A stretch of DNA of 61,489 nucleotides, taken from IMG/VR virus record IMGVR_UViG_3300027687_000008, positions 1 through 61,489 of that record. One strand, written 5' to 3'. A model generated the notes under the pieces. It saw only the letters and a program-made list of their open reading frames with translations. It was not told the DNA's origin and searched no databases. The position numbers and the translations under genes are program-made. This document shows, one piece after another, positions 10,101-18,480 of the stretch (the stretch's first letter is position 1; each line of letters starts with the position of its first letter). The DNA is from a virus.

Positions 10101-12752
10101 CACATTGGTTACCTAGCAGAAAGCGGTGGTATTTTACGTGCTACTAACGGTAACAACTCATACGGAACATTTGGTAGTGTTGCAGAAGGATTTGACTCAA
10201 CAGAAACTCCACAGTTAGCTACAGTTAACAACCAAAGCGGAGAGGCAACAGTAGACGAAGTTTGGTCAACTGGTACTTCAATACTAGCAATAGCATATAA
10301 AAATACAGGTCAATCATATACACAAGCAACAACATCAACTACACAAGCATCAGGTGTTGGTTTAAATATGATATACGATGAATTTAGACAAGGTGGAATT
10401 TCTAAAATTGATTTACAATTACCAGATGACAGTACAAACGTTGGTGGTAGAGGATTTAAATCTTTTGGTAACTCAGCACAAGGTGGCGATTTATCAAGCG
10501 TTATTTTAGCGGCTTCAGAAGTACGAACTAAAGCACAGCTAGTAGGAATGCGTATTGTTATTACTGAAGGTATTGGTGCAGGACAATATGGATGGATTCA
10601 AAATTATAATCCTTCAACATTTACTGCAACAGTTTATAAAGAATCTACAAATACAGCAGGCTGGGATAATATTATTCCAGGAAAATTAAATGCAACAGCA
10701 TTATCAGAAACTACAGTTTACTTTTACGAGCCAAGAGTTAGTGTGACAAGCCCAATATTTAGTAAGTCAAACACTAGTGTACAAACAGGTGCATTAGACA
10801 TAGGGTATAGTCCAAGTATTGGTATGTGGTATTATGCTCCTAGCGGAACAAACGACTTTTATGTTTCCACAGACGGTGCAGTTTGGACACTTAGAGATTT
10901 ACCAGCATACAGTTTAAACTGGACAGGATTTGCAAAAAATGGTCCAGTTATAGCGGCAGTAGCAGACGGTAGTGACAGACTAGTATATTCAAATGATGGT
11001 ATTAACTTTGATCATTCAACACTTCCTGCAAGTACAACTTGGAAGCATGTTGAAATAGGTGGACCTAGCGGAAATACTATTATGGCACTAGCAACAGGAA
11101 GTGCTAACATTTATAAAAATACACTTGATACTGGCGGCGACTCAACACAAGTTCCATCAGGAAGTTGGACTACAGTAGCTACAGGCGGAAGTGCAACTAC
11201 TTGGGTAGGATTAGCATATGGCGCAGGCAAATGGATTGCAATCGCTGAAGATGGTACTACAGTTATTTCAGCAGATAATGGCGTAACTTGGACTACTGGA
11301 GCGGCAGTAACACCTGCATCACCAGAAGTATACAATGACTTAGTATTTGGTAGTAACTGTTGGATTGCAACAATGGCGCAGTCAGATAGAGTTATTTACA
11401 GTGACACTGGAACTACTTGGTCAGACTCACAACTAGTTGGCGACTCAGGCAGAGAAGATTGGAAAATTGGTTATACACAAGGTGTGTTCTTAGCAGTAAG
11501 TTCTACAGGAACTACAGTAAGTTCAGACAATGGGTACGGTTGGACTGTAAGAGAAGTAACAGGAAACTTAACAGCAGTAGCAGGCGGAATTAGAAATAAC
11601 TTGCCAACATGGGTAGGTTTATCAAGTGCAGGATCAGTAGGTAATATTATTACTGGTGGTGCAACAGCATTTGCTAGAGTTAAAGTTAAAGATGGAAAAT
11701 TAAATCAGTTTAATATTTACAATCCAGGTAGTGGATATATTACTCCACCAACAGTAACAGTTCAAGATCCTGAAGAGTACAGTGAGCCGTATTATATTGT
11801 TGATATTAACAACGGTGCATTACCTCAACCAACATTCTATAATAGAGGTACAGGATACCAAAGTGCGATTGTAACAATAACTGGTAATGGTTTTGGCGAA
11901 GAATTACAAATTGGTAACACTATGAAAATTAGTGGACTAAGTTTAGTTCCAGGACCTGGAGCAAACGTAAGATTTACAGGAAGTGATACAATTTATAGAT
12001 TGGTTAAAGTAACTGCACAAAGTGGAACTGCACCAAACATTGAATTAACATTCCAAATTAGTCCAATATTAGGTCGTGCATTAGCTCCAATACATGGAAC
12101 AGGAGTCACTATACGTGAACGTTATAGTAGCTGTAGACTTACAGGACACGACTTCTTAGACATTGGTACTGGTAACTTTAGTAACACTAACTATCCAGGA
12201 CTTTATGTATTTGGACAAAACGCCGCAAATGAAACAAGACAATCAAATGAAGTTGTTGAATCAAACGGTGGACGAGTATTCTACACAAGTACTGACCAAG
12301 ATGGTAACTACAGAGTTGGTGAACTATTTAGAGTTTCACAGGCACAAGGTGGTGTAACATTAAGTGCAGACTTCTTTGACTTAGAAGGGTTAGATGAGTT
12401 AAGACTTGGTGGAATTAGAGTTGGTGGAACACAGGCTGTTATTAGAGAATTTAGTACTGATAATACTTTTGTTGCTAACTCAGACAATATTATTCCTACA
12501 CAAAGAGCATTAAAACTGTATATTGAAAACAGATTTAATGGTGGTGGATCTAATTTGTTTACAAACAAACTAACAGCAGGTCAGCTAGTATTTGAAGACA
12601 CTACATGGTCAAATACAGCTGGAGTAAATATTCCGGACTCACAAGCTAGTGTATTGGTTGATATGACTATTAACGGACCATTAGGCGGTGGATTAGCGGC
12701 ACTTAATATGTTTATGTCGGGCAGAACTGAACGAGATGACTTTAACGGATAA
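7167..12752 (+). CDS. Giant tail-fibre/adhesin with eight CBM-like repeats, beta-helix and Asp-box propeller
   Basis: 1861 residues. Residues 1-~475 are eight ~55-60-residue repeats of the pattern W..xW...Y..nDiV.Y.G..Y.C...HTS, like chitin-binding CBM5/12 folds. Then a pectate-lyase-like beta-helix (from VYYVSLNGVDDATGG, ~residue 530). Residues ~1230-1490 hold five Asp-box motifs (STDGAVWT, SNDGINF, SADNGVTW, SDTGTTW, SSDNGYGW) typical of sialidase/Ycf48-type propellers; the paralog at 12789 lacks this part. The C-terminal ~280 residues (GHDFLDIGTGNFSNTNYPG, TSTDQDGNYRVGELF) are shared with the paralog. A surface carbohydrate-binding fibre is likely. Catalytic sialidase residues cannot be shown, so binding rather than cleavage is the safer reading. 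Confidence 0.72.
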   Translation: MAEFKLSRIRFNWKGAWAGGSDYIVDDMIEYQGFTYVALKTHTGGTFYNDVAGTDVTPAEPKWIKQSEGKVWKNTWTVGTHYSIGNIVKYGASIYECTESHTSAATFTSGTDGLVADIGKWTLVAVSSADWKYNWTINTLYRTNDLVRYNGKVYKATNQHVSAATTLLGLEANQADWTVLSDSDTWRATWSIGTRYRVNDIVRYGGIVYQCAQGHTSADSIALGLEEDQAKWAVQLDGIEYVTKVYVNEQSGAETIQGIWQAGYRYKKNDIVKRGANLMKCLAGHTSTTGSAGFNTDYGTSKWAIYLPGSEYENVWADNVYYQPGDTVLYGGYIYKAVTFNTALNPSLYATDWNVTFEGYKFRDDWNGEDGASSFVDYKTGDLIRYSGNLYIAIQDNTNLQPDAWPAYWELVIDGRQWRDYWEDNIEYFKGDMVNWEGSTYTCLAYHRSTESASRPDLDVEQPDQNYWKIAVLGTLTNKLARKGDLKTFQDQDSTAIDTLRLPIGAFGQALRSTTGMPDWDTLDLQAKLYYVSLNGVDDATGGGSLNAPFRTVGFAMSYLLADEPNRVGEHAKVQVMSGEFAEILPISIPSKVALVGAELRTTTIRPAVPTEDVVLGEKTYLNGVPQTQIPLIIPSANSLSNMFYVRNGCGIRNCTLKGLTGTLVGPNDYGTSRPTGGAFVSLDPGTGPDDTSVWIANVNNMEYTPTTGTYAPASGVMTLTLPTAQYTPVDGTTYNPSTGQMVLAFATAHGLAVGEEISFANNSLTFTCAKDNFDSNHTYPRVTDPAYGEKRKVVAKTDKTITVNVGVNPDGVYEHRFISSSNNSISWAHNIKIGNTITIDSGSLVWTCAMDSHATDHPYPRTTDPYYNKNILITNVSGNVITMNIGISSNTSAHLFKSATAGAVNLKRIAGGKSTYVQGVTTIGNNCIGMKIDGALHNGGNKSIVANDFTQVLSDGIGYWATNRGRSELVSVFTYYAHIGYLAESGGILRATNGNNSYGTFGSVAEGFDSTETPQLATVNNQSGEATVDEVWSTGTSILAIAYKNTGQSYTQATTSTTQASGVGLNMIYDEFRQGGISKIDLQLPDDSTNVGGRGFKSFGNSAQGGDLSSVILAASEVRTKAQLVGMRIVITEGIGAGQYGWIQNYNPSTFTATVYKESTNTAGWDNIIPGKLNATALSETTVYFYEPRVSVTSPIFSKSNTSVQTGALDIGYSPSIGMWYYAPSGTNDFYVSTDGAVWTLRDLPAYSLNWTGFAKNGPVIAAVADGSDRLVYSNDGINFDHSTLPASTTWKHVEIGGPSGNTIMALATGSANIYKNTLDTGGDSTQVPSGSWTTVATGGSATTWVGLAYGAGKWIAIAEDGTTVISADNGVTWTTGAAVTPASPEVYNDLVFGSNCWIATMAQSDRVIYSDTGTTWSDSQLVGDSGREDWKIGYTQGVFLAVSSTGTTVSSDNGYGWTVREVTGNLTAVAGGIRNNLPTWVGLSSAGSVGNIITGGATAFARVKVKDGKLNQFNIYNPGSGYITPPTVTVQDPEEYSEPYYIVDINNGALPQPTFYNRGTGYQSAIVTITGNGFGEELQIGNTMKISGLSLVPGPGANVRFTGSDTIYRLVKVTAQSGTAPNIELTFQISPILGRALAPIHGTGVTIRERYSSCRLTGHDFLDIGTGNFSNTNYPGLYVFGQNAANETRQSNEVVESNGGRVFYTSTDQDGNYRVGELFRVSQAQGGVTLSADFFDLEGLDELRLGGIRVGGTQAVIREFSTDNTFVANSDNIIPTQRALKLYIENRFNGGGSNLFTNKLTAGQLVFEDTTWSNTAGVNIPDSQASVLVDMTINGPLGGGLAALNMFMSGRTERDDFNG
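7170..8600 (+). repeat. Eight tandem CBM5/12-like protein repeats
   Basis: Coding repeats of about 165-180 nt within the giant fibre gene. Each unit has a leading Trp pair, a Y..NDIV.YGG..Y core and usually HTS, and ends at a second Trp. The DNA of the units has diverged, so this is old duplication. Confidence 0.7.
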
Positions 12753-12753
12753 T

Positions 12754-12761
12754 GATAAATA
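12754..12761 (+). promoter_or_regulatory. T4-type late promoter box GATAAATA
   Basis: Directly after the stop of the giant fibre gene and 27 nt before the ATG at 12789; an ACGGAG ribosome-binding site lies between. Confidence 0.7.
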
Positions 12762-12788
12762 TGTATAATATCAAGAACGGAGCAAAAA

Positions 12789-15700
12789 ATGGCAGAATTT
12801 AAGCTAGGTAGAATTAGATTTATTTGGAAGGACTCGTGGACAACAGGAACGAGTTACCTAAAAGATGACGTAATTAGGTACGGTGGACGTACTTATGTTG
12901 CAATTAAGGGACACACTTCTAGTGCTGATTTCTACACAGACGCGACACACTGGAACTTATTCAGTGATGGTACAAAATGGCAAAGTGATTGGTCAAGTGC
13001 AACTTTTTACAAAATTAATGACATCGTAAGATACGGTGGTATTATTTACATTTGTAATACTGGACACACTGCTCAATCAACACTTGAAGCTGATCAATCA
13101 AAATGGGATCAGTTTGCTACATCAATTGACTGGAAAGATAATTGGGTAGCGGCAACAGTTTATAAAGCAAACGACTTGGTAAAATATGGTGGTAACATTT
13201 ATTTGTGTAACACTGGTCACACTGCCGCGGCTAGTAATGCATTAGGACTTGAACAAGATATTTTAAAATGGGATTTGTTCTCAGAAGGCCAAGATTGGAA
13301 ACAAAATTGGGCGGTATCAACACGTTATAAAATTAACGACATTATTAAGTATGGCGGAACACTTTATGTTTGTAATACTGGTCACACTTCAAATGCTACA
13401 GCCGCAAACGGACTTGAAGCAGATCAATCGAAGTGGGATTATTTAAACAAAGGTTTTGAATACTTAGGTGAATGGACAAACCAAACACGTTATAAAGTTA
13501 ACGACATTGTTATATTTGGTGCAACACTTTATATTGCAACAACTCATCATACATCAGTTGTTACTAATAACGATTCACAATTAGGTACACTACAAGCTGA
13601 TATTGCAAATTGGGAAAAGTTTGTTCCAGGATTAGAATTTGAAAATAGTTGGGATCCATTTGAAAGATATCAACCAGGTGACTTTGTAACTTACGGTGGT
13701 AACCAATATGTTGCTAACGATAACGTATACGGAGAAAATCCAGCATCAAGTTCTAAATATGATCTTGTAACTTCAGGATTTAATAATAGAGGTGACTGGG
13801 GAGATGACTCAACTAACCAAGATTACAGAATTGGTGATGTTGTTAGACTAGGTGGTTATACTTACCTAGCTACTGCTGATAACCAAAACCAACGTCCACC
13901 AAACACTACATATTGGTCAAGATTAAACCAAGGTATTGAATGGAAAAATGGATGGACAAGTGCTACATTATACGATGCAGGTGACACAGTACGTGAAGGC
14001 CTAATCAGTTATATTTGTATTCTTGCACATACATCAAGTGGTACTAATAAACCATCAGCAGATACAGATGGCGATTATTGGAATACACTAGCAAGTGGTG
14101 CTGAAGAATCAGCAATTACTACTGAAGGTGATATACTTTATCGTTCAGGAGCAGGACCTGCAAGATTACCAATTGGTTCAGAAGGCCAAGTATTAAGTGT
14201 AAGTTCATCAGGATTACCTGAATGGAGAGACTTTGGTTTAACTCCAGATGTTTATTATGTTGCAACTAACGGCGCAAATAAAAAATTCCCAACAGGCGGC
14301 GCGACACTCGATCGTCCTTGGAAGTCAATTCGTTACGCATGTGAAGAAATTGAAAAAGGACCTAAGAGTCCTAATGCGGCATCACTGTTAGAAGAAAACA
14401 GAATGTTTATAGCATATGAAACTGCTAAATGGGCTAAGAGACAAATCATTACACAGACATCACCATTCTTTATTGGTTTTGCTTTTGATGAAGCTAAGTT
14501 CCAAAGACTAGCAGGTTTTGCTCTAGACGGTATTGTATTAGATCTTAAAAAAGGTGGAAACGTACATACTGTTAGAGTTGCACAAGCAATGAAAGACCAA
14601 ATAAGTCCAGACTACTTTACAACAGGCGGCGAGGCACAAAACGTTGCGGCACTTAACTTTGTAATTACTCTAGTAGAAGATGTACTAGACAGTGCTACTC
14701 CAGCGGCAGACTATCAAGATTTAGATAGTGTTGCGGCAGGTGATAGATACTTACAAATTAAGGATGCTACAAGAGTTGAAGAAGCAACTGCATTAGCAGA
14801 GTTAACAGCAAGTATGGCTATTATTACTTCAGCTGTTACACTAGGTTCAGGATATACAGTTCCAACAGCAAAGAAAACACACAAAGTTGTCTATGTTAAA
14901 ACAGGAACATATACTGAAGTACTTCCAATTAGAGTTCCAGAACTAGTAGCTATAGTTGGTGACGAACTACGTTCAACAAGAGTTGAACCAGCAGGTGTGC
15001 AAACACAAGCCGCGGATACAACTTATTCACTAGCTGGTATTTTGCACATGAAAAGTATCGTTGATGATATTATTGAAGGTACAGCTATTACAAGACAAAC
15101 TGGTAATACACTTACGCAAAATGTTAGTAAGCCTTGGAGTACTAGTGGTGTATCGACTTATGTTGAAAACTTATGTACAGAACTTTATGATCAAATTGAT
15201 TACTTAGTTAACGGAGCATCAGGCGATAGTACAGCACCATTATATAGAGGTGCAAATTCTAGAGTTGATGATCAAACTAAGTTTGCGGCGGCAAGAATAC
15301 TGCATTTGAACAAAGCGTTCATTGGCGAAGATGTAACAAAATACATTAATGTTAACTATCCGTCATATTCGTTTAACGAAGCAACTTGTAAATCAGACGT
15401 TGCACATTATATTGATGCATTTATATATGACTTAATTAATGCAACAGGCGAAGGTAGTAACTATGCTACACTAACAGCAGGATTAATGTATGGTAACAGT
15501 GTAAACGGTTCTGTATTAGAAAACATGTACTTACTAAGAGATGGTACAGGTATTAGAAATCAAACACTTGGCGGATTAACAGGAACATTAAGTTCAGTAA
15601 ATGCTTACGGAACTAAACGTCCAACAGCAGGAGCATACTGTTCATTGGATCCAGGGTGGGGACCAGATGATGACCGTGTATGGATTACATCACGTTCACC

Positions 15701-17633
15701 ATATGTACAAGGTGTAACAAACTTTGGTACTGGTTGTGTAGGACTAAAAATTGATGGTGCATTGCACAACGGTGGTAACGATTCAATTGTTGCTAACGAC
15801 TTTACACAGATCTTAAGTGATGGTATTGGCGCATGGATTACTAATTTAGGTAGAGCTGAACTTGTTTCAGTGTTCTCATACTACGCACACATTGGTTATC
15901 TAGCTGAAAACGGTGGTAAGATACGTGGTACTAATGGTAACTGTTCATATGGTGACAGAGGTGCAGTATCAGAATACATTGATGTTACTGAGATTCCAAC
16001 AACAGGCGGAGTTAATAACAGAAAAACTGAAGCACAAATTGGTAGAGCATTAACAGACGGAACTGCTATTATTCACTTTGAATATACTAACGCTGGTAAC
16101 AACTACTCAAATTCAACTTACACAATTAGTGGAGATGGATATGGTGCAGTAGTAGCTAACGGTAACTATGTAAATAACGGATTGTTTGAAGTTAGATTAC
16201 GTAACCCAGATGATGGATCTAGTTACAATGAAAAAGATACCAACAGTGATGGCTTACTCAACGATGCTGATTCAATAGGTGGTAGAGGTTACTCTAGCAG
16301 TGAAAATACTGCACAGGCAGGTAATACAACTAGTATTACATTGTCAAACACTGAAACAGCTAACAGTACAAAATACGTTGGTATGAGAGTTGTAATTACA
16401 GCAGGTACAGGTGCAGGACAGTATGGATTTATTAGTGCATACAATTCAGGTACTAAAGTTGCAAGTATTGCTAAAGAAAGTGATAACGCGGCAGGCTGGG
16501 AAACATGGCATCCAACTAACGCTGTTGCATCAACACTTGATGCTACAACAGCATACAGTATTGAGCCAAGAATCCAAGTAGTTGGTGGCGGTGGTTCAAA
16601 CGCACAAGTTAGAGCAAAGGTTACAACTGGTAGAATTACACAGTTCTATATTGTTAATCCAGGTAGCGGTTATACAACTACTCCAACACTAACAATTACA
16701 GACCCAAGTGAAACTACTGAAGTTCCATGGGAATGTAGAATTGGTAACGGTGTACTAGCACAACCTACATGGACATCAAGAGGTATAGACTTTGAAACAG
16801 CTGGCGGAACAGTAAGCGGAGATGGATATGCTGACATTTATCAAGCGGCACAGTTTATGAACGTTTACGGAATGAGTGATATTCCAGTTGAAGGTGCAAA
16901 CTTACAACTAGACGGCGATGATAGATTCTTTAAAATTGTGTTTGTTAGAGAACTTTTAGGTAGTGCAGGTAACTATACTGCTAACTTACAAGTATCACCA
17001 GACTTAGGAGTTGAAACTGCTCCAGAGCATGGTACTAACATTACAATTAGAAAGAGATTTAGTCAAGTAAGATTAACAGGACACGACTTCCTAGATATTG
17101 GTACTGGTAACTTCAGTAACACTAACTATCCAGGAACACCTGTTTATGCTAACGATCCAAGTGACGAAGTTACTGAATCAGGCGGAGGTAGAATATTCTA
17201 CACAAGTACTGACCAAGATGGTAACTTTAGAGTAGGTAGATTGTTCAACGTTGAACAGTCAACAGGATCTGCGAGTTTAAATACAAGTGCATTTAGTTTA
17301 GCAGGACTACAAGAATTGTCATTAGGTGCAGTTGGCTTAGGACAAGGCGGCGCTGTTATTAATGAATTTAGCACAGATGGTACATTTAGTGGTAATTCAG
17401 ATAACGTTGTTCCGACACAAAGAGCAATTATTACATACATCAATTCACAGATTGGTGGAGGTAGTAGCTCTCTGAACGTTAACGCAGTTACAGCAGGTAA
17501 AATAAATATTACTGGTAATACAATAGGTACAACCGATAATAGTCCAATTACTGTAACTACGGGAATGAACTTTAACGGCGGTGTAAGTGGAAGTCCAGTT
17601 GCATTTGCGTTCTTTTTAACAAGTAAAACATAA
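12789..17633 (+). CDS. Giant tail-fibre/adhesin, paralog of the preceding gene
   Basis: 1614 residues. The same plan as the gene at 7167: eight W/Y-rich CBM5/12-like repeats (residues 1-~435), a fibre linker (EGDILYRSG...LPIGSEGQVLSV), beta-helix-like part (VYYVATNGANKKFP, then KVVYVKTGTYTEVLPI), and the shared C-terminus (GHDFLDIGTGNFSNTNYPG; TSTDQDGNFRVG; VVPTQRAIITYI). It lacks the Asp-box propeller but has its own ~180-residue helical insertion (nt ~14360-14850, and another near 15050-15480) with conserved YFTTGG and FAAARI patches. It probably forms a second fibre or a hetero-oligomer with its neighbour. Start supported by ACGGAG upstream. Role by domain content and context. Confidence 0.7.
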   Translation: MAEFKLGRIRFIWKDSWTTGTSYLKDDVIRYGGRTYVAIKGHTSSADFYTDATHWNLFSDGTKWQSDWSSATFYKINDIVRYGGIIYICNTGHTAQSTLEADQSKWDQFATSIDWKDNWVAATVYKANDLVKYGGNIYLCNTGHTAAASNALGLEQDILKWDLFSEGQDWKQNWAVSTRYKINDIIKYGGTLYVCNTGHTSNATAANGLEADQSKWDYLNKGFEYLGEWTNQTRYKVNDIVIFGATLYIATTHHTSVVTNNDSQLGTLQADIANWEKFVPGLEFENSWDPFERYQPGDFVTYGGNQYVANDNVYGENPASSSKYDLVTSGFNNRGDWGDDSTNQDYRIGDVVRLGGYTYLATADNQNQRPPNTTYWSRLNQGIEWKNGWTSATLYDAGDTVREGLISYICILAHTSSGTNKPSADTDGDYWNTLASGAEESAITTEGDILYRSGAGPARLPIGSEGQVLSVSSSGLPEWRDFGLTPDVYYVATNGANKKFPTGGATLDRPWKSIRYACEEIEKGPKSPNAASLLEENRMFIAYETAKWAKRQIITQTSPFFIGFAFDEAKFQRLAGFALDGIVLDLKKGGNVHTVRVAQAMKDQISPDYFTTGGEAQNVAALNFVITLVEDVLDSATPAADYQDLDSVAAGDRYLQIKDATRVEEATALAELTASMAIITSAVTLGSGYTVPTAKKTHKVVYVKTGTYTEVLPIRVPELVAIVGDELRSTRVEPAGVQTQAADTTYSLAGILHMKSIVDDIIEGTAITRQTGNTLTQNVSKPWSTSGVSTYVENLCTELYDQIDYLVNGASGDSTAPLYRGANSRVDDQTKFAAARILHLNKAFIGEDVTKYINVNYPSYSFNEATCKSDVAHYIDAFIYDLINATGEGSNYATLTAGLMYGNSVNGSVLENMYLLRDGTGIRNQTLGGLTGTLSSVNAYGTKRPTAGAYCSLDPGWGPDDDRVWITSRSPYVQGVTNFGTGCVGLKIDGALHNGGNDSIVANDFTQILSDGIGAWITNLGRAELVSVFSYYAHIGYLAENGGKIRGTNGNCSYGDRGAVSEYIDVTEIPTTGGVNNRKTEAQIGRALTDGTAIIHFEYTNAGNNYSNSTYTISGDGYGAVVANGNYVNNGLFEVRLRNPDDGSSYNEKDTNSDGLLNDADSIGGRGYSSSENTAQAGNTTSITLSNTETANSTKYVGMRVVITAGTGAGQYGFISAYNSGTKVASIAKESDNAAGWETWHPTNAVASTLDATTAYSIEPRIQVVGGGGSNAQVRAKVTTGRITQFYIVNPGSGYTTTPTLTITDPSETTEVPWECRIGNGVLAQPTWTSRGIDFETAGGTVSGDGYADIYQAAQFMNVYGMSDIPVEGANLQLDGDDRFFKIVFVRELLGSAGNYTANLQVSPDLGVETAPEHGTNITIRKRFSQVRLTGHDFLDIGTGNFSNTNYPGTPVYANDPSDEVTESGGGRIFYTSTDQDGNFRVGRLFNVEQSTGSASLNTSAFSLAGLQELSLGAVGLGQGGAVINEFSTDGTFSGNSDNVVPTQRAIITYINSQIGGGSSSLNVNAVTAGKINITGNTIGTTDNSPITVTTGMNFNGGVSGSPVAFAFFLTSKT
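12792..14120 (+). repeat. Eight tandem CBM5/12-like protein repeats (second set)
   Basis: Same repeat type as in the neighbouring giant gene. Units 2-4 (for example RYGGIIYICNTGHT and KYGGNIYLCNTGHT) are more alike than the rest, suggesting later unit duplication. Confidence 0.7.
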
Positions 17634-17635
17634 TG

Positions 17636-17643
17636 GCTAAATA
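17636..17643 (+). promoter_or_regulatory. Possible late promoter box, variant GCTAAATA
   Basis: A TAAATA core just after the stop of the fibre gene and 19 nt before the ATG at 17663, with AGGAG between. The two leading bases deviate from NATAAATA, so this is less certain than the others. Confidence 0.4.
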
Positions 17644-17662
17644 CTAACATAGGAGTAATAAA

Positions 17663-17989
17663 ATGGCATCAGGAATATTAGGATCAAGCGATCTTACAGC
17701 AAATACAAATACTACGATCTATACAGTACCTGCTGATACATATAGTGTTGTTACTGTGAACTTTTGTAACAGAGGTTCAAACACAACCAACATTAGATTA
17801 TCAACAAGTACTGGAGATTCACCAGGAGCGGCAGAATACTTAGAGTATGATGTATCCGTTGGTCCAAATGGCGTACTAGAAAGAACTGGTATTGTAATTG
17901 ACGCAACTAAAAAAGTTGTGGTAAGATCGAGTCAGTCATCTGTAACCTCAATGGTTATGGGTATTGAAACAGCCGTACCGGCGGCATAA
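17663..17989 (+). CDS. Small beta-rich virion protein
   Basis: 108 residues, start supported by AGGAG. Pattern DLTANTNTTIYTVPADTYSV then VTVNFCNRG then VIDATKKVVVRSSQS is like the 109-residue protein at 6454, including the VDATxxxxVRS ending, so the two are likely divergent paralogs, each downstream of giant fibre genes. This placement suggests an adaptor, collar or decoration of the fibre. There is no signal peptide, transmembrane part or catalytic motif. The family is not certain. Confidence 0.5.
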   Translation: MASGILGSSDLTANTNTTIYTVPADTYSVVTVNFCNRGSNTTNIRLSTSTGDSPGAAEYLEYDVSVGPNGVLERTGIVIDATKKVVVRSSQSSVTSMVMGIETAVPAA

Positions 17990-18009
17990 CATAAGGATAG
18001 GATAAAGCA

Positions 18010-18459
18010 ATGGGAAGAAGATTATCAGTAGGTTCACCAGGTTTAACTGTCCCTTTTGGAACTACGGCACAAAGAACAGACAATGCTGGAGCAGGAGCAC
18101 TAAGATTTAATACTGAGTTAACAAACTTAGAATTATACAATGGTACTGCTTGGCTACCAGTAGGCGTTCTTAATGGCGTGACAGTAACAACAACATATTC
18201 GGCACAATCAGGACAACAGTTGTTCTGTGACACTAACGGTGGCGGCTTTACAGTTACTTTACCAGGTAGTCCAGCAGTGGGTGATATCGTAAGATTCTTC
18301 GACTTAAGAAAAACTTTTGATTCCAATGCGTTGACACTAGGTAGAAACAGTAAACTAATACAAGGTGATAGTGCAGACTTAACTGTCAATTCAGAAGGCG
18401 CGGCTTTTGATATTGTTTATTCGGGCGATAGCTACGGATGGCGTATCTTTACTGTATAA
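18010..18459 (+). CDS. Small fibre-module virion protein
   Basis: 149 residues. The N-terminus has the GTTAQR...ALRFNTELTNLELYNGTAW module that also occurs in the large fibres at nt ~1950, ~2410 and ~5800; the rest (FTVTLPGSPAVGDIVRFFD ... LGRNSKLIQGDSADLTVN) is beta-rich and typical of capsid- or tail-decorating proteins of marine phages. It lies between small structural genes and the Cys-rich triplet, all on the same strand with gaps of ~20 nt. Likely a minor fibre or tip protein; the exact role is not known. Confidence 0.55.
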   Translation: MGRRLSVGSPGLTVPFGTTAQRTDNAGAGALRFNTELTNLELYNGTAWLPVGVLNGVTVTTTYSAQSGQQLFCDTNGGGFTVTLPGSPAVGDIVRFFDLRKTFDSNALTLGRNSKLIQGDSADLTVNSEGAAFDIVYSGDSYGWRIFTV

Positions 18460-18480
18460 AGAATTATTAAGGAAACGTAG

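Noticed and set aside
10850-11645. Calling the propeller part an active sialidase
   Set aside because: Only Asp boxes are visible; the catalytic Arg triad, Asp and Tyr/Glu cannot be placed, so only a propeller-like fold is claimed.
17198-18389. Minus-strand frames of 150 and 144 residues opposite fibre genes
   Set aside because: Same antisense composition effect; no promoter or ribosome-binding site, and they overlap well supported genes.
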